Assembly (NCBI RefSeq): GCF_000702945.1
Contig: NZ_JNLE01000003.1
Location: forward strand, 477,501-541,500
DNA length: 64,000 nucleotides
Origin: Clostridium sp. KNHs205
Lineage (GTDB): Bacteria; Bacillota; Clostridia; Lachnospirales; Lachnospiraceae
Reading direction: 5' to 3'
Shown here piece after piece: positions 1 to 12,570 of the stretch. Numbering within the stretch: the first letter of the stretch is position 1; every line of letters starts with the position of its first letter. The position numbers and the translations under genes are program-made. The notes beneath the pieces are model-generated. The model was not told the origin of the DNA. It did not search any database and saw nothing but the letters and a program-made list of their open reading frames with translations.

Positions 1-436
<436 letters not shown>

Positions 437-473
437 AAGTAAGTAAGGGTTGTTTTACTGTTGAGTTATCAAA

Positions 474-508
474 ATATAATTGTTATTCAAAAAGAGTAAC
501 AATTATAT
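474..508 (+). other. Perfect 12-bp hairpin in the 16S-5S spacer
   Basis: Positions 474-485 (ATATAATTGTTA) are the exact reverse complement of 497-508, with an 11-nt loop. The stem is AT-rich and has no U-tract behind it, so an RNase III or 16S processing stem is more likely than a classic terminator. It lies just upstream of the internal promoter at 519-547. Confidence 0.6.
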
Positions 509-518
509 AAAAAACAGG

Positions 519-547
519 TTGACATTTAAAATTAAATGTGTTATTAT
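519..547 (+). promoter_or_regulatory. Promoter between 16S and 5S
   Basis: A perfect -35 box TTGACA (519-524) and a -10 box TATTAT (542-547) are separated by exactly 17 bp. Transcription should begin near 554, about 30 nt before 5S. This would let 5S, 23S and the tRNAs be transcribed apart from 16S. Confidence 0.75.
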
Positions 548-585
548 TTAAGACCTGGCCCTACGGGAAAAGATAACGAAAGATT

Positions 586-704
586 TCCGGTGGCGATGCG
601 CTTATGGGACACACCCGTTCCCATCCCGAACACGATGGTTAAGACGTAAGCGGCCGATGGTACTATACTGGAGACGGTATGGGAGAGCAGGTGGCTGCCG
701 GATT
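586..704 (+). rRNA. rrf: 5S ribosomal RNA located between 16S and 23S
   Basis: The stretch starting TCCGGTGGCGATGCG and ending GGTGGCTGCCGGA has the 5S signature: the CCCATCCCGAACACG loop around 619-633, and 5' and 3' ends complementary to each other. It is about 119 nt long. Its position before 23S is not the usual 16S-23S-5S order. No tRNA is present in the 16S-23S spacer. Confidence 0.93.
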
Positions 705-1062
705 ATAAATAAGAAAATAGGTACTAATCATAAGGTAAAGTTGAAAATAACGGTGAGAACTGTTTCTATAGATTTTACTGGTGTGTTAAAACTTATAAAT
801 TGACTGTTCAATTTGTTGGTTTAACCAGTGATTAGATATAAGTTAAAACAACTTATATGTAATGACTGGTTAAAAAGTATGGTATGAAATAAGCCATGCA
901 ATCAGTCGAGTACATTGACAACTGCACATTATATATGAAGTTAATCTTTAAGTTTAATTTTAAATAAGAAGATTATACGACATCCGAAAAATAACAATTT
1001 TTAAAGACCAAAACCTGTCACGCTAGACAGGCGAGATTTATGTTCTTAGAACAGAAATCATA
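705..1062 (+). other. 5S-23S spacer with processing hairpins
   Basis: No gene is seen here. The stretch holds a CATTGACAACTGCAC segment near 913-927 that resembles 23S-leader sequences of Firmicutes. Two small hairpins precede the 23S 5' end: CCTGTC/GACAGG near 1014-1031 and TGTTCT/AGAACA near 1040-1055. They are probably part of the pre-23S leader structure. Confidence 0.5.
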
Positions 1063-3972
<2,910 letters not shown>

Positions 3973-4021
3973 AAAATGGTTTTTATCGGATGAATTAATG
4001 TGTAAGTGAATGTCAAGTATT

Positions 4022-4095
4022 GGCCCGGTGGCTCAGTTGGTTAGAGCGCCGCCCTGTCACGGCGGAGGTCGAGGGTTCGAGTCCCTTCCGGGTCG
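4022..4095 (+). tRNA. tRNA-Asp (GTC)
   Basis: Acceptor arm GGCCCGG (4022-4028) pairs with CCGGGTC (4088-4094). The anticodon loop reads CTGTCAC with anticodon GTC, and the T-loop motif GGTTCGAGTCC is present. The 3' CCA is not encoded. It is first of seven tRNAs behind the 23S gene. Confidence 0.96.
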
Positions 4096-4109
4096 TTGGT
4101 AATAAATAT

Positions 4110-4182
4110 GGGATCTTAGCTCAGCTGGGAGAGCATCTGCCTTACAAGCAGAGGGTCATAGGTTCGAGCCCTATAGGTCCCA
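4110..4182 (+). tRNA. tRNA-Val (TAC)
   Basis: Acceptor GGGATCT (4110-4116) pairs with AGGTCCC (4175-4181) with one G-U pair. The anticodon loop CTTACAA carries TAC. The T-arm GGTTCGAGCC is present, and CCA is not encoded. Confidence 0.95.
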
Positions 4183-4196
4183 TTTACCTAAAAAAT

Positions 4197-4269
<73 letters not shown>

Positions 4270-4298
4270 TGAGTGTGAAAACACTTACTAATAAATAT

Positions 4299-4380
4299 GG
4301 ATGGATTCCCGAGTGGCCAAAGGGGGCAGACTGTAAATCTGTTAGCGACGCTTTCGAAGGTTCGAATCCTTCTCCATCCA
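4299..4380 (+). tRNA. tRNA-Tyr (GTA)
   Basis: A class II tRNA of 82 nt with a long variable arm. Acceptor GGATGGA (4299-4305) pairs with TCCATCC (4373-4379), and the anticodon loop CTGTAAA carries GTA. CCA is not encoded. Confidence 0.95.
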
Positions 4381-4409
4381 TTTGTTTCAAAATAATTAAA
4401 AAATAATAT

Positions 4410-4483
4410 CGCGGGGTGGAGCAGTCTGGAAGCTCGTCGGGCTCATAACCCGAAGGTCATAGGTTCAAATCCTGTCCCCGCAA
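4410..4483 (+). tRNA. Initiator tRNA-fMet (CAT)
   Basis: The acceptor CGCGGGG (4410-4416) pairs with CCCCGCA (4476-4482), leaving the C1:A72 mismatch typical of initiator tRNA. The anticodon stem has the GGG/CCC run also specific to initiators, around anticodon CAT. CCA is not encoded. Confidence 0.95.
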
Positions 4484-4533
4484 TCCGAAAACGTGTAGTT
4501 TTCGAAAGTAATTGAGTCAATGATGTTGGCCTT

Positions 4534-4606
<73 letters not shown>

Positions 4607-4639
4607 TTTTTTATTGGATTTTTTTGATTCAGTAAATTT

Positions 4640-4712
4640 GGGATATTAGCTCAGTCGGTAGAGCACTTGACTTTTAATCAAGGTGTCCCGGGTTCGAATC
4701 CCGGATGTCTCA
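4640..4712 (+). tRNA. tRNA-Lys (TTT)
   Basis: Acceptor GGGATAT (4640-4646) pairs with ATGTCTC (4705-4711) including G-U pairs. The anticodon loop CTTTTAA carries TTT. It is the last tRNA of the cluster, and CCA is not encoded. Confidence 0.95.
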
Positions 4713-4794
4713 TAATTAGTTTATATACAAGTTAAGAACGTTATTTATAAAATAAATAATAAACTTATCCACAAATTATAAACGAAAAGTTGAT

Positions 4795-4832
4795 AAAATC
4801 CACTGTAAATTACCTTACAGTGGATTTTTTGT
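4795..4832 (+). terminator. Intrinsic terminator of the rRNA-tRNA operon
   Basis: Left arm AAAATCCACTGTAA (4795-4808) and right arm TTACAGTGGATTTT (4815-4828) are perfectly complementary around a 6-nt loop, and the right arm runs into a T-tract. It lies about 80 nt after tRNA-Lys. Confidence 0.9.
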
Positions 4833-5242
4833 AATATCTTATAGTCTATTGTAATTATAGAGTCTATATTGTAATTCAATTTTATATAATTATATCTTAT
4901 AATTTCTTTACTTCACCTTTATTCAATATTTAATCATTGGCATTTAAAAAATATTATTGTATACTTTTTGCAGCTGCCTTTAGTTGCCTCGTATGAAAAC
5001 TAATAAGGGAGCTAAGTAAATGTTTTATTAAATTTTACTTTTGATGGACTGTTCAGATACTTATAATGCAACAGTATAGAGAAAATAGCTTATGAGCTAA
5101 ATAGTAATGTTAATTTATATTTATTTAGTGTATAATTATTATAGTATGGATTTATGAGATTTAATTATCTAGATCCGTTTATATCGTGTAATTCATGTAA
5201 CCAGAACATTCTTAATGATTTATAAATAACAGGAGGTATACA
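4833..5242. other. AT-rich gene-free stretch before the ene-reductase
   Basis: No gene or conserved element is recognised. A possible -10 box TATAAT is at 5131-5136, without a good -35 box. A strong ribosome binding site AGGAGG precedes the ATG at 5243. Confidence 0.4.
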
Positions 5243-6265
5243 ATGAAGATTTTTGAAGAATACAAGATAAAAGACCTGTTGTTAAAGAATAAAGTAGTTA
5301 TGCCGCCTATGTGCATGTATTCATCAGATGAAACAGGGTATGCAAATGAATTTCATTTTACACATTATGTCACCAGGGCAGTAGGTGGTGTAGGTTTAAT
5401 AATACTCGAGGCTACTGCAGTTTCACCTAATGGACGAATAACTGATAAAGATCTTGGTTTGTGGGAAGATGGACAAATCTCTGGATTAAAGCAGATAGTA
5501 GAAAGTTGTCATGAACATGGTAGTAAAGTAGCAATTCAGTTAGGACATGCCGGACGTAAGTGTACAGCCCCTAATGAAAGAATCGTCGCTCCCAGTGCTA
5601 TAGCTTTTGATGATAAGAGCCAGGTTCCTCATGAATTAACAATATCTGAGATTGAAGTAGTTGCCAAAGAATTTAAAATGGCTGCCATAAGAGCTGATAA
5701 GGCAGGATTTGATGCCATAGAAATACATGGGGCACATGGTTATCTTATAAGTGAATTTTTATCCCCTGTATCTAATAAGCGTGATGATGATTATAACGGC
5801 AATGCTGTAAATAATGGACGTTTCCTTAAGGAAATACTGGAGGCTGTAAGAGAGGTCTGGCCTAAGGAAAAACCTGTTATTGTCAGAGTTTCAGCTGATG
5901 ATTATCTTCAAGGTGGAATGACACCAGAATTTATGAGTGATATCTTGAAAGAATTCAATACTTTATTTGATATCATACACGTTAGTTCAGGTGGTGTAGC
6001 CCATGCTGAGATAGACACTTATCCAGGATATCAGGTAGAGGCTGCCAGCTATTTAAGAAATAGCTGTTCTATGCCTGTAATAGCTGTTGGATTAATTAAT
6101 ACTCCGGATCTTGCAGAAGAGATCCTGGCAAATAAAAGAGCAGATCTGATTGCTATTGGAAGGGAATTGTTAAGAAATCCTTATTGGGTGTTAAATACTG
6201 CAAGGGAAAAGAGGATACCATATGAATATCCTAAACAGTATCTAAGGAGTTTTAACATATTTTAA
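5243..6265 (+). CDS. namA: Old-yellow-enzyme family NAD(P)H:flavin oxidoreductase (NamA/YqjM-like)
   Basis: FMN-dependent ene-reductase of the YqjM class, which reduces activated C=C bonds in cytosolic electrophiles; the natural substrate is not predictable. The 340-aa length matches YqjM (about 338). Visible motifs are MPPMCMYSS with the class-specific Cys at residue 24, QLGHAGRK (99-106), and IHGAHGY (161-167) with the two active-site His residues followed by LISEFLSPVSNKR. AGGAGG lies 7 nt before the ATG. It stands alone, with gene-poor AT-rich flanks on both sides, so it is probably monocistronic. The family call is secure; the namA symbol is by similarity of motifs only. Confidence 0.9.
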   Translation: MKIFEEYKIKDLLLKNKVVMPPMCMYSSDETGYANEFHFTHYVTRAVGGVGLIILEATAVSPNGRITDKDLGLWEDGQISGLKQIVESCHEHGSKVAIQLGHAGRKCTAPNERIVAPSAIAFDDKSQVPHELTISEIEVVAKEFKMAAIRADKAGFDAIEIHGAHGYLISEFLSPVSNKRDDDYNGNAVNNGRFLKEILEAVREVWPKEKPVIVRVSADDYLQGGMTPEFMSDILKEFNTLFDIIHVSSGGVAHAEIDTYPGYQVEAASYLRNSCSMPVIAVGLINTPDLAEEILANKRADLIAIGRELLRNPYWVLNTAREKRIPYEYPKQYLRSFNIF

Positions 6266-6588
6266 TTTTAGTATATTTATTTATATCTATATAAATATAG
6301 GTACAGGTTTTTAATAGATATGCTTCACTTAATGAGGCTCAATGAAATAATTGTTAAGAAAAAGACAATAAAATATAAAATAATTTAGATATTTCTTAAA
6401 GAATTTTTTTGTTTTTTAAATCCAGATAAAGTTTTGTCATTAAACTATTGCATTACTGCTTATATTATAGTATATTTATGTATGTGATTGGATTTAGAAC
6501 GGTTTAAGTTAATTTGTTTACAAGTATCTAAAATAATTTAGCAAATCAGTACATACCTAAAATGGTAAACTGAACGGAGGATTGTCTT
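6266..6588. other. AT-rich intergenic stretch
   Basis: No gene or clear terminator was found. Only a good Shine-Dalgarno (CGGAGG) ahead of 6589 stands out. Confidence 0.4.
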
Positions 6589-7242
6589 ATGAAATTTTTT
6601 ATTGACACAGCGAATGTTGAGGACATTAAGAAAGCAAATGAAATGGGTGTAATCTGTGGAGTAACTACCAATCCATCACTCATTGCAAAAGAAGGAAGAG
6701 ATTTCGTAGAGGTTATTAAAGAAATTACTTCAATCGTAGACGGACCAATTAGCGGAGAAGTAAAGGCTACTACTGTAGATGCGGAAGGAATGATAGCGGA
6801 AGGCAGAGAGATTGCAAAGATTCATCCAAACATGGTTGTTAAGATACCAATGACAGTGGAAGGCCTTAAAGCTACAAAAGTTCTTTCTTCGGAAGGAATT
6901 AAAACAAACGTAACGCTTATATTTACTGCAAACCAGGCATTACTTGCAGCCAGAGCAGGCGCAACATATGTATCTCCTTTTCTGGGCCGTTTAGATGATA
7001 TTTCATCACCTGGTATTGATTTAATCAGAACCATTGCAGATATTTTTGAAATCTATAATCTGCAGTCTGAAATTATTGCTGCCAGTGTAAGAAACCCTAT
7101 TCATGTAACTGACTGTGCACTGGCTGGTGCTCACATAGCTACAGTACCTTACAGTGTTATTGAGCAGTGTACAAAGCATCCCTTAACAGATCAGGGAATT
7201 GAAAAGTTTCAGAAGGATTATAGAGCAGTTTTTGGTGAATAA
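6589..7242 (+). CDS. Transaldolase, short TalC/FSA type
   Basis: Class I aldolase of the small (about 22-24 kDa) transaldolase/fructose-6-phosphate aldolase family, acting in the non-oxidative pentose phosphate pathway in the cytosol. The 217-aa chain begins [13 protein letters not shown], and [13 protein letters not shown] lies at 24-36. The Schiff-base Lys is K85 in NMVVKIPMT, followed by [21 protein letters not shown]. Transaldolase and FSA activities cannot be separated from sequence alone, but transketolase lies 114 bp downstream on the same strand, which favours transaldolase. CGGAGG precedes the ATG. The pair is probably co-transcribed to interconvert pentose and hexose phosphates. Confidence 0.92.
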   Translation: MKFFIDTANVEDIKKANEMGVICGVTTNPSLIAKEGRDFVEVIKEITSIVDGPISGEVKATTVDAEGMIAEGREIAKIHPNMVVKIPMTVEGLKATKVLSSEGIKTNVTLIFTANQALLAARAGATYVSPFLGRLDDISSPGIDLIRTIADIFEIYNLQSEIIAASVRNPIHVTDCALAGAHIATVPYSVIEQCTKHPLTDQGIEKFQKDYRAVFGE

Positions 7243-7356
7243 AACAGAGTTAGAGGTAATTCAATAGGGACTAAATAATAGTCTTTTGAATATAATAAAA
7301 TTTCCAAAAAGGAAAAAAGAGGTTTTGGAGATTAACAAGGATTTAGGAGGACAAAA

Positions 7357-9342
7357 ATGAGTAATATTGATACATTGTCAGTTAATTCACTGCGCGTATT
7401 AGCAGCGGATGCAGTACAGAAAGCGAATTCAGGACATCCTGGTCTGCCACTTGGTGCAGCAGCTATGGCATATGAGGTATGGGCCAAGCACATGAATCAC
7501 AATCCTAAGAACCCTAAGTGGACAAACAGGGACCGTTTTATCCTGTCAGGTGGTCATGGTTCTGCACTTCTTTACTCTCTGCTCCATTTATTCGGATATG
7601 GCGGTTTATCTGTTGAAGATCTGGCATCTTTCAGACAGTTGGATTCCCTTACACCGGGCCATCCTGAATATGGTCATACTGTTGGTATAGAGGCTACTAC
7701 AGGACCTCTTGGGGCTGGTATGGCAATGGCAGTTGGTATGGCAATGGCTGAAGCTCATCTGTCAGCTAAATTTAATAAAGAAAATTATCCTATAGTTGAC
7801 CACTATACCTATGTTTTAGGTGGCGACGGCTGCATGATGGAAGGTATATCCTATGAGTCTATGTCCTTAGCAGGAACCTTAGGCCTTAGTAAGTTAATTG
7901 TTCTTTATGATTCTAACAAGATATCTATAGAGGGTGATACTGAAATAGCATTTAGAGAAGATGTTTCTAAGAGATTTGAAGCATTTGGCTTCCAGACACT
8001 GGTTGTAGAAGACGGTAATAATCTTGAGGAGATAGGTGCTGCTATTACGGCAGCAAAGGCTGATACTACCAGACCTACTTTAATTACGGTTAAGACAAGA
8101 ATTGGTTATGGTTCCCCCAGAGAAGGAATGGCTAGTGCACATGGTGAGCCTCTTGGAGCAGATAACGTTAAGGCATTAAAAGAAAAATTAGGATTCCCTG
8201 CAGATAAGGATTTCCATGTTCCTGCAGAAGTGTATAAGCATATAGAGGAAGTTAATAAAAAGAGTGAAAAAGCAGAAGCTGACTGGAACGAGCTTCTTAG
8301 CAGTTATGCTAAGGCTTACCCAGAATTAAAAGAACTCTGGGATAAGTATCACAATGAGGCTATTGCTGAAGACCTCTTAGAGAATGAGGAGTTCTGGGCA
8401 TATCCTGATAAACCGGATGCTACCAGAAATTTATCTGGTATGATTATTAACCGTTTGAAAGATATTATTCCTGGTTTTATCGGAGGTTCTGCAGATTTAG
8501 CTCCTTCCACTAAGACATATATGAAGGATGCAGGAGATTTCTCCCGTGAGGATTATTCCGGACGTAATCTGCATTTTGGAGTTAGAGAGCTTGCTATGGC
8601 AGCTATTGGTAACGGTCTTGCACTTCATGGCGGTTTAAAAGCATATGTATCTACTTTCTTTGTATTCAGTGATTACGTAAAACCTATGGCCAGGCTTTCT
8701 TCTTTAATGGGACTTCCATTAACCTTCGTTCTTACACATGACAGTATCGGTGTTGGAGAAGACGGACCTACACATGAGCCTATCGAGCAGCTTGCTATGC
8801 TCCGTGCCATGCCTAACTTTACTGTATTCAGACCTGCAGATGCTACAGAGACAATAGCTGGATGGTATTATGCAATTACCTCAAAGAAAACTCCTACTGC
8901 CCTTGTTCTGACACGTCAGAATCTGCCACAGTATGAAGGTTCCAGTAAAGAAGCTTTAAAGGGTGCATATATCATTGCTCCTTCCGAGAAGGAAGTACCG
9001 GATGCTATTATTATGGCAAGTGGTTCTGAAGTTGAGATCAGTGTAAATGCAAAGGAAGAGTTGAAAAAAGAAGGAATTGATGTAAGAGTTGTTAGTGTTC
9101 CTTCAATTGATCTTTTTGAAGAGCAGAGCAAGGAATATAAGGAAAGTATACTTCCTAAGAATGTCAGAGCCAGAGTAGCCGTTGAAGCAGCAATTGATTT
9201 TGGCTGGGGTAAATATGTAGGTCTTGACGGTACTACTGTTACAATGAAAGGTTTTGGTGCTTCCGCGCCAGCTGGCCTGTTATTCAAGAAATTTGGTTTT
9301 ACAACCGAAAATGTAGTTGCAGCTGTTAAGTCTGTTTTATAA
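7357..9342 (+). CDS. tkt: Transketolase
   Basis: Thiamine-diphosphate enzyme that moves two-carbon ketol units between sugar phosphates. The 661-aa length is full size. The N-terminal domain contains KANSGHPGLPLGAA (about 22-35), the ThDP/Mg motif GDGCMMEGIS near 155, and HGEPLG. The pyrimidine-binding domain carries FGVRELAMAAIGNGLALHGG and THDSIGVGEDGPTHEP. The C-terminal domain ends near the glycine-rich GFGASAPAG segment. A perfect TAGGAGG precedes the ATG. It follows the transaldolase gene and is followed by a hairpin terminator at 9529-9566, so the two likely form one operon. Confidence 0.97.
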   Translation: MSNIDTLSVNSLRVLAADAVQKANSGHPGLPLGAAAMAYEVWAKHMNHNPKNPKWTNRDRFILSGGHGSALLYSLLHLFGYGGLSVEDLASFRQLDSLTPGHPEYGHTVGIEATTGPLGAGMAMAVGMAMAEAHLSAKFNKENYPIVDHYTYVLGGDGCMMEGISYESMSLAGTLGLSKLIVLYDSNKISIEGDTEIAFREDVSKRFEAFGFQTLVVEDGNNLEEIGAAITAAKADTTRPTLITVKTRIGYGSPREGMASAHGEPLGADNVKALKEKLGFPADKDFHVPAEVYKHIEEVNKKSEKAEADWNELLSSYAKAYPELKELWDKYHNEAIAEDLLENEEFWAYPDKPDATRNLSGMIINRLKDIIPGFIGGSADLAPSTKTYMKDAGDFSREDYSGRNLHFGVRELAMAAIGNGLALHGGLKAYVSTFFVFSDYVKPMARLSSLMGLPLTFVLTHDSIGVGEDGPTHEPIEQLAMLRAMPNFTVFRPADATETIAGWYYAITSKKTPTALVLTRQNLPQYEGSSKEALKGAYIIAPSEKEVPDAIIMASGSEVEISVNAKEELKKEGIDVRVVSVPSIDLFEEQSKEYKESILPKNVRARVAVEAAIDFGWGKYVGLDGTTVTMKGFGASAPAGLLFKKFGFTTENVVAAVKSVL

Positions 9343-9528
9343 GTATTAGAAGATAATTATTTAAAATACAGACATTAATATAAGGCTAGTACGGAACCTG
9401 AACAAAGGTCGCTGTTTACGGAGTCTGAGTCTGGTATATTGGTTATTTGATTTTAGAATAATGAATATTCAGTTGCAGCCAAGCAATAGAAATGTATATC
9501 CAAAATAATAAATTAATATTAATTCCAG

Positions 9529-9566
9529 GGCATCCATGATAATGTTTTATTGTGGGTGCCTTTATT
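9529..9566 (+). terminator. Probable terminator after tkt
   Basis: GGCATCCA (about 9529-9536) pairs with TGGGTGCC (9553-9560) with one G-U pair, and the stem extends into the A/T-rich arms around an 'ATGATAA...TTATTGT' core. A short T-rich tail follows. Confidence 0.65.
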
Positions 9567-9986
9567 ACATATTTGTAAAGCATAATCACTCGTAGCTTTT
9601 AATCGGTTATAATCCCTTGATTGCATATAGCAGCTTGTAAGTGTTACTATTACCACTTGTGCTTTTTCAGTTAAAATTATACATCAATTATTTAAAGGCT
9701 TATATGCTTTTAATGAGCCGATCTTTTAATGACCCGATCTTTTAATGACTCAATCTTTTAATAACTCGTAATCTTTTAATAACTCATAATCTTAATGACT
9801 TGTATCTATATTTACTTATCCCCTTAAAGTATTAATATTTTTTATCGTTCCTATCTTTTTTAGTGTTTATAATTTAATATTGCTAAACCTTTGAATTCTA
9901 ATAGAATTTTAATATTAAGTTATTGCAAATAGCTATTTTTACAGATAGAATGGGTTTAGATGGAATAATATACAGGAGGGTAGTAT
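9567..9986. other. Gene-free stretch before the two-component system
   Basis: No ORF is supported. It contains the degenerate tandem repeat at 9707-9805 and a related single unit near 9597-9614 (CTTTTAATCGGTTATAAT). Otherwise it is AT-rich. The response-regulator gene has a clear GGAGGG ribosome site at its 3' edge. Confidence 0.5.
9707..9805. repeat. Six-unit degenerate tandem repeat
   Basis: Units begin at 9707, 9723, 9739, 9755, 9773 and 9791 and are 16, 16, 16, 18, 18 and 15 nt long. Each follows the pattern CTTTTAATGACxCGAT with drift. Units 1-3 carry GAGCCGAT, GACCCGAT and GACTCAAT; units 4-5 carry AACTCGTAAT and AACTCATAAT. The array lies about 180 bp upstream of the response regulator. 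Confidence 0.8.
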
Positions 9987-10670
9987 ATGCCTAAAATATT
10001 AATAGTTGAAGATGAAAGTAAAATAGCCCGCTTTGTTGAGCTTGAATTAAAATATGAAGGTTATGAGGTGGAAATTGCTGCTGATGGCAGGACAGGTCTT
10101 GAGAAGGCTCTTCAAAAGGATGTAAGTCTGGTTCTGCTGGATATTATGCTTCCCGGTATCAGCGGTATTGAGGTATGCAGAAGGATTCGTATGGAATCAG
10201 ATGTTCCGGTTATAATGCTTACTGCCAAAGATGATGTTACAGATAAGGTAGCCGGACTTGATATAGGAGCCGATGACTATATGACTAAGCCGTTTGCCAT
10301 TGAGGAACTATTGGCCAGGATAAGAGTAGCCCTAAATCGCCATACAAAGCAGGTACAGCCCAAACAGGATATACTCAAAATTGGAAAACTAAAGCTTAAT
10401 CTGTCCGGCCACAGTGCTTTTTATGGTGACGACGAGCTGGTACTGACCAAGAAGGAGTATGAATTATTAGAGTATCTTATCAGAAATAAGAACATCGCGA
10501 TTACCAGAGAGCAGTTATTGAATAATGTATGGGACTATGAATACCTGGGAGATACCAACGTAGTAGATGTATATATCCGCTACCTGAGACAGAAAATTGA
10601 TGATAAGTACGGTATACGTCTTATCAACACGGTGAGAGGGGTAGGTTACATTATTAAAGATGAAGGTTAA
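9987..10670 (+). CDS. OmpR/PhoB-family response regulator
   Basis: Transcription regulator of a two-component pair. The receiver domain (1-120) has the acidic pocket E8-D9-E10, phospho-acceptor D52 (LVLLDIMLP), T79 and K101 (TKPF). The C-terminal winged helix (about 128-225) has the OmpR signature with LTKKEYELLEYLIRN, REQLLNNVW, DVYIRYLRQKID and TVRGVGYII. At 227 aa it is standard for the family. The stop codon overlaps the start of the histidine kinase gene by 11 nt, indicating translational coupling. The signal and target genes cannot be deduced; the divergent neighbour downstream is an ABC exporter, but it is separated by terminators. Confidence 0.94.
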   Translation: MPKILIVEDESKIARFVELELKYEGYEVEIAADGRTGLEKALQKDVSLVLLDIMLPGISGIEVCRRIRMESDVPVIMLTAKDDVTDKVAGLDIGADDYMTKPFAIEELLARIRVALNRHTKQVQPKQDILKIGKLKLNLSGHSAFYGDDELVLTKKEYELLEYLIRNKNIAITREQLLNNVWDYEYLGDTNVVDVYIRYLRQKIDDKYGIRLINTVRGVGYIIKDEG

Positions 10671-12105
10671 TTTTAAAGAATCCTTAAGGCAGTTTCTTAT
10701 AAGGATCGTACTTCCTTTTCGAAAGAAGCGGGAAGTCTGGCTGGGGAATTTTCGCTTTTCCATTGCTTTTCGTATTTCCCTTCATTACCTGAAGCTACTA
10801 ATAATAAATGGTGTCTTGTTTTTATGTTTCTTCTCCCTTCTGTTTCTGTGGGGTGAGAAGCTCCAGATGCATGAAAGGGCGGAGGTAATACTGGGAGAAG
10901 CAGTAGAAGAAGGTTTTCCTGAGGAAAATGCCAGTAATAACGACAGTACTTTTGATCTTCTTGGGATTCATTATAAAGCAGTAGATAATAATAGCGGAGT
11001 TATTCTTTTTAACAACCTGGATAAGGATCTTTCGGGAGAGAAAAAGCTTTTTGATTCTATTTATATCAGTGGAGTTTTTGATGAAAGCGACCTGGCCGTT
11101 ATAGTAGAAGAGCATAAGGAGGTAGTTGTTAACGGAGCTTCAGTTGATATACTATTTCAGTATGACCTTGCCGCCAGTTTAAAGGAATTAAATATGCTCT
11201 TACTCTGCGTTGGTTTGTTGTATTTATTATTGGTATATGTTATTACCCATTTTGGCAAAAAAAGTGACAGGACTTTACTGGAGCCTATATTTGAGATGTC
11301 AGAGACTGCAAACCGGCTTACAGTTAATAATCTTGGCAGCAGGCGGCTTAATGTGGAAGGTACGAAAAATGAATTAAAGGATCTTGCAGTAGTAATAAAC
11401 AATATGCTGGATCGTTTGGAAATATCCTATGAAAGTCAGAAGCAATTTGTATCCGATGCCTCTCATGAGCTTCGTACGCCTATAGCTGTTATACAGGGTT
11501 ATGCCAACCTGTTAAACAGATGGGGAACAAGTAATGAGGAAGTAATGCTGGAATCCATAGATGCCATCAATAATGAAGCCAAAGCAATGCAGGATCTTGT
11601 AGAGAAATTACTTTTTCTTTCAAGGCATGATAAGAAAACCCTTAAGTTGGACAAACAGCGATTTAACATGTGCGATGTTGTGGAAGAAATGGTAAAGGAG
11701 ACAAAGCTTGTAGTAAAAGACCGTGTTATTGAAGCATCTATTCTGCAGGATGTAGAGGTATATGGTGACAAACAGGCTCTTAAGCAGGCTATTCGTATAT
11801 TTATTGACAATGCTGTTAAATATTCTGAGGAAGGGGATACCATAACAATAACCTGTCAGGATGATGACGGGGATTGTGTAATCAATGTAAGTGATACCGG
11901 AATGGGCATGACGAGAAAAGATGTTGAGCATATATTTGAACGATTCTATCGTTCCGATCAGGTCAGAGGTGCTAAAATAGGCGGACATGGTTTGGGATTA
12001 TCTATTGCAAAGCTGATTGTACTTGGTCATACTGGTAAAATTAAAGTACGATCACAGCTTACAAAAGGGACAACCTTTACCATAACACTGCCTAGAAGAT
12101 TTTAA
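10660..12105 (+). CDS. Membrane sensor histidine kinase
   Basis: Cognate kinase for the overlapping response regulator. The 481-aa chain has a basic N-terminus, a transmembrane segment around 46-65, an extracytoplasmic domain of about 110 residues, a second membrane segment around 178-197, and a HAMP-like linker. The HisKA box SDASHELRTP carries phospho-His H269. The ATPase domain has the N box DNAVKYSEEGD, the G1 box DTGMGM, the F box IFERFYR and the G2 box GGHGLGLSIAKLI. The start ATG lies inside the end of the upstream gene, and no strong Shine-Dalgarno is visible, consistent with coupling. The extracytoplasmic domain was not recognised, so the stimulus is unknown. Confidence 0.94.
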   Translation: MKVNFKESLRQFLIRIVLPFRKKREVWLGNFRFSIAFRISLHYLKLLIINGVLFLCFFSLLFLWGEKLQMHERAEVILGEAVEEGFPEENASNNDSTFDLLGIHYKAVDNNSGVILFNNLDKDLSGEKKLFDSIYISGVFDESDLAVIVEEHKEVVVNGASVDILFQYDLAASLKELNMLLLCVGLLYLLLVYVITHFGKKSDRTLLEPIFEMSETANRLTVNNLGSRRLNVEGTKNELKDLAVVINNMLDRLEISYESQKQFVSDASHELRTPIAVIQGYANLLNRWGTSNEEVMLESIDAINNEAKAMQDLVEKLLFLSRHDKKTLKLDKQRFNMCDVVEEMVKETKLVVKDRVIEASILQDVEVYGDKQALKQAIRIFIDNAVKYSEEGDTITITCQDDDGDCVINVSDTGMGMTRKDVEHIFERFYRSDQVRGAKIGGHGLGLSIAKLIVLGHTGKIKVRSQLTKGTTFTITLPRRF

Positions 12106-12157
12106 TGTATAAACCATAAAATAAAAATAAATCAACGAAACCAGTTCACAGCGGAGT

Positions 12158-12195
12158 AAAATCTGCCAACAGGCTCATACCTGTTGGCAGATTTT
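12158..12195 (+). terminator. Terminator of the two-component operon
   Basis: AAAATCTGCCAACAGG (12158-12173) and CCTGTTGGCAGATTTT (12180-12195) form a perfect 16-bp stem with a 6-nt loop, followed by a T-rich tail. The A-rich left flank may also allow function on the minus strand. Confidence 0.9.
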
Positions 12196-12368
12196 ATTGT
12201 TTTTGTATAAGGAACTTGTTCCTATTACATAATAAGACTTGCTATGTGAGGCTGAACTCCTCATTTCCTGTTATATGTAATCATAAATCCTTGAATTTAC
12301 GCCTGATTGCCTAGCTATATCAGAACAGGGCAGCAGGGGACAAATTAAACAACAGTAAGAAAAACGAA

Positions 12369-12402
12369 AACAGGAAGCAACACGTATAGGCTGCTTCCTG
12401 TT
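12369..12402 (-). terminator. Terminator of the ABC exporter operon
   Basis: Read on the minus strand, AACAGGAAGCA pairs with TGCTTCCTGTT and is followed by a T-rich run. It lies about 170 nt after the stop of the second exporter gene. The rest of 12196-12570 holds no recognised gene. Confidence 0.75.
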
Positions 12403-12570
12403 CTGGTAGTATAAGAATTAAAAACTCTTACCGAAGGGAACAGCAGTATAAATTAGCCGTCCCTGTGATATTAAATAAATATCTCAAATTTATATTCAAC
12501 GGTATTTTGAATTGATGAAAAGCTGCATCGTAGGAGATGATCAATTCGGAAACCATTGCGTTTAGTGTTA

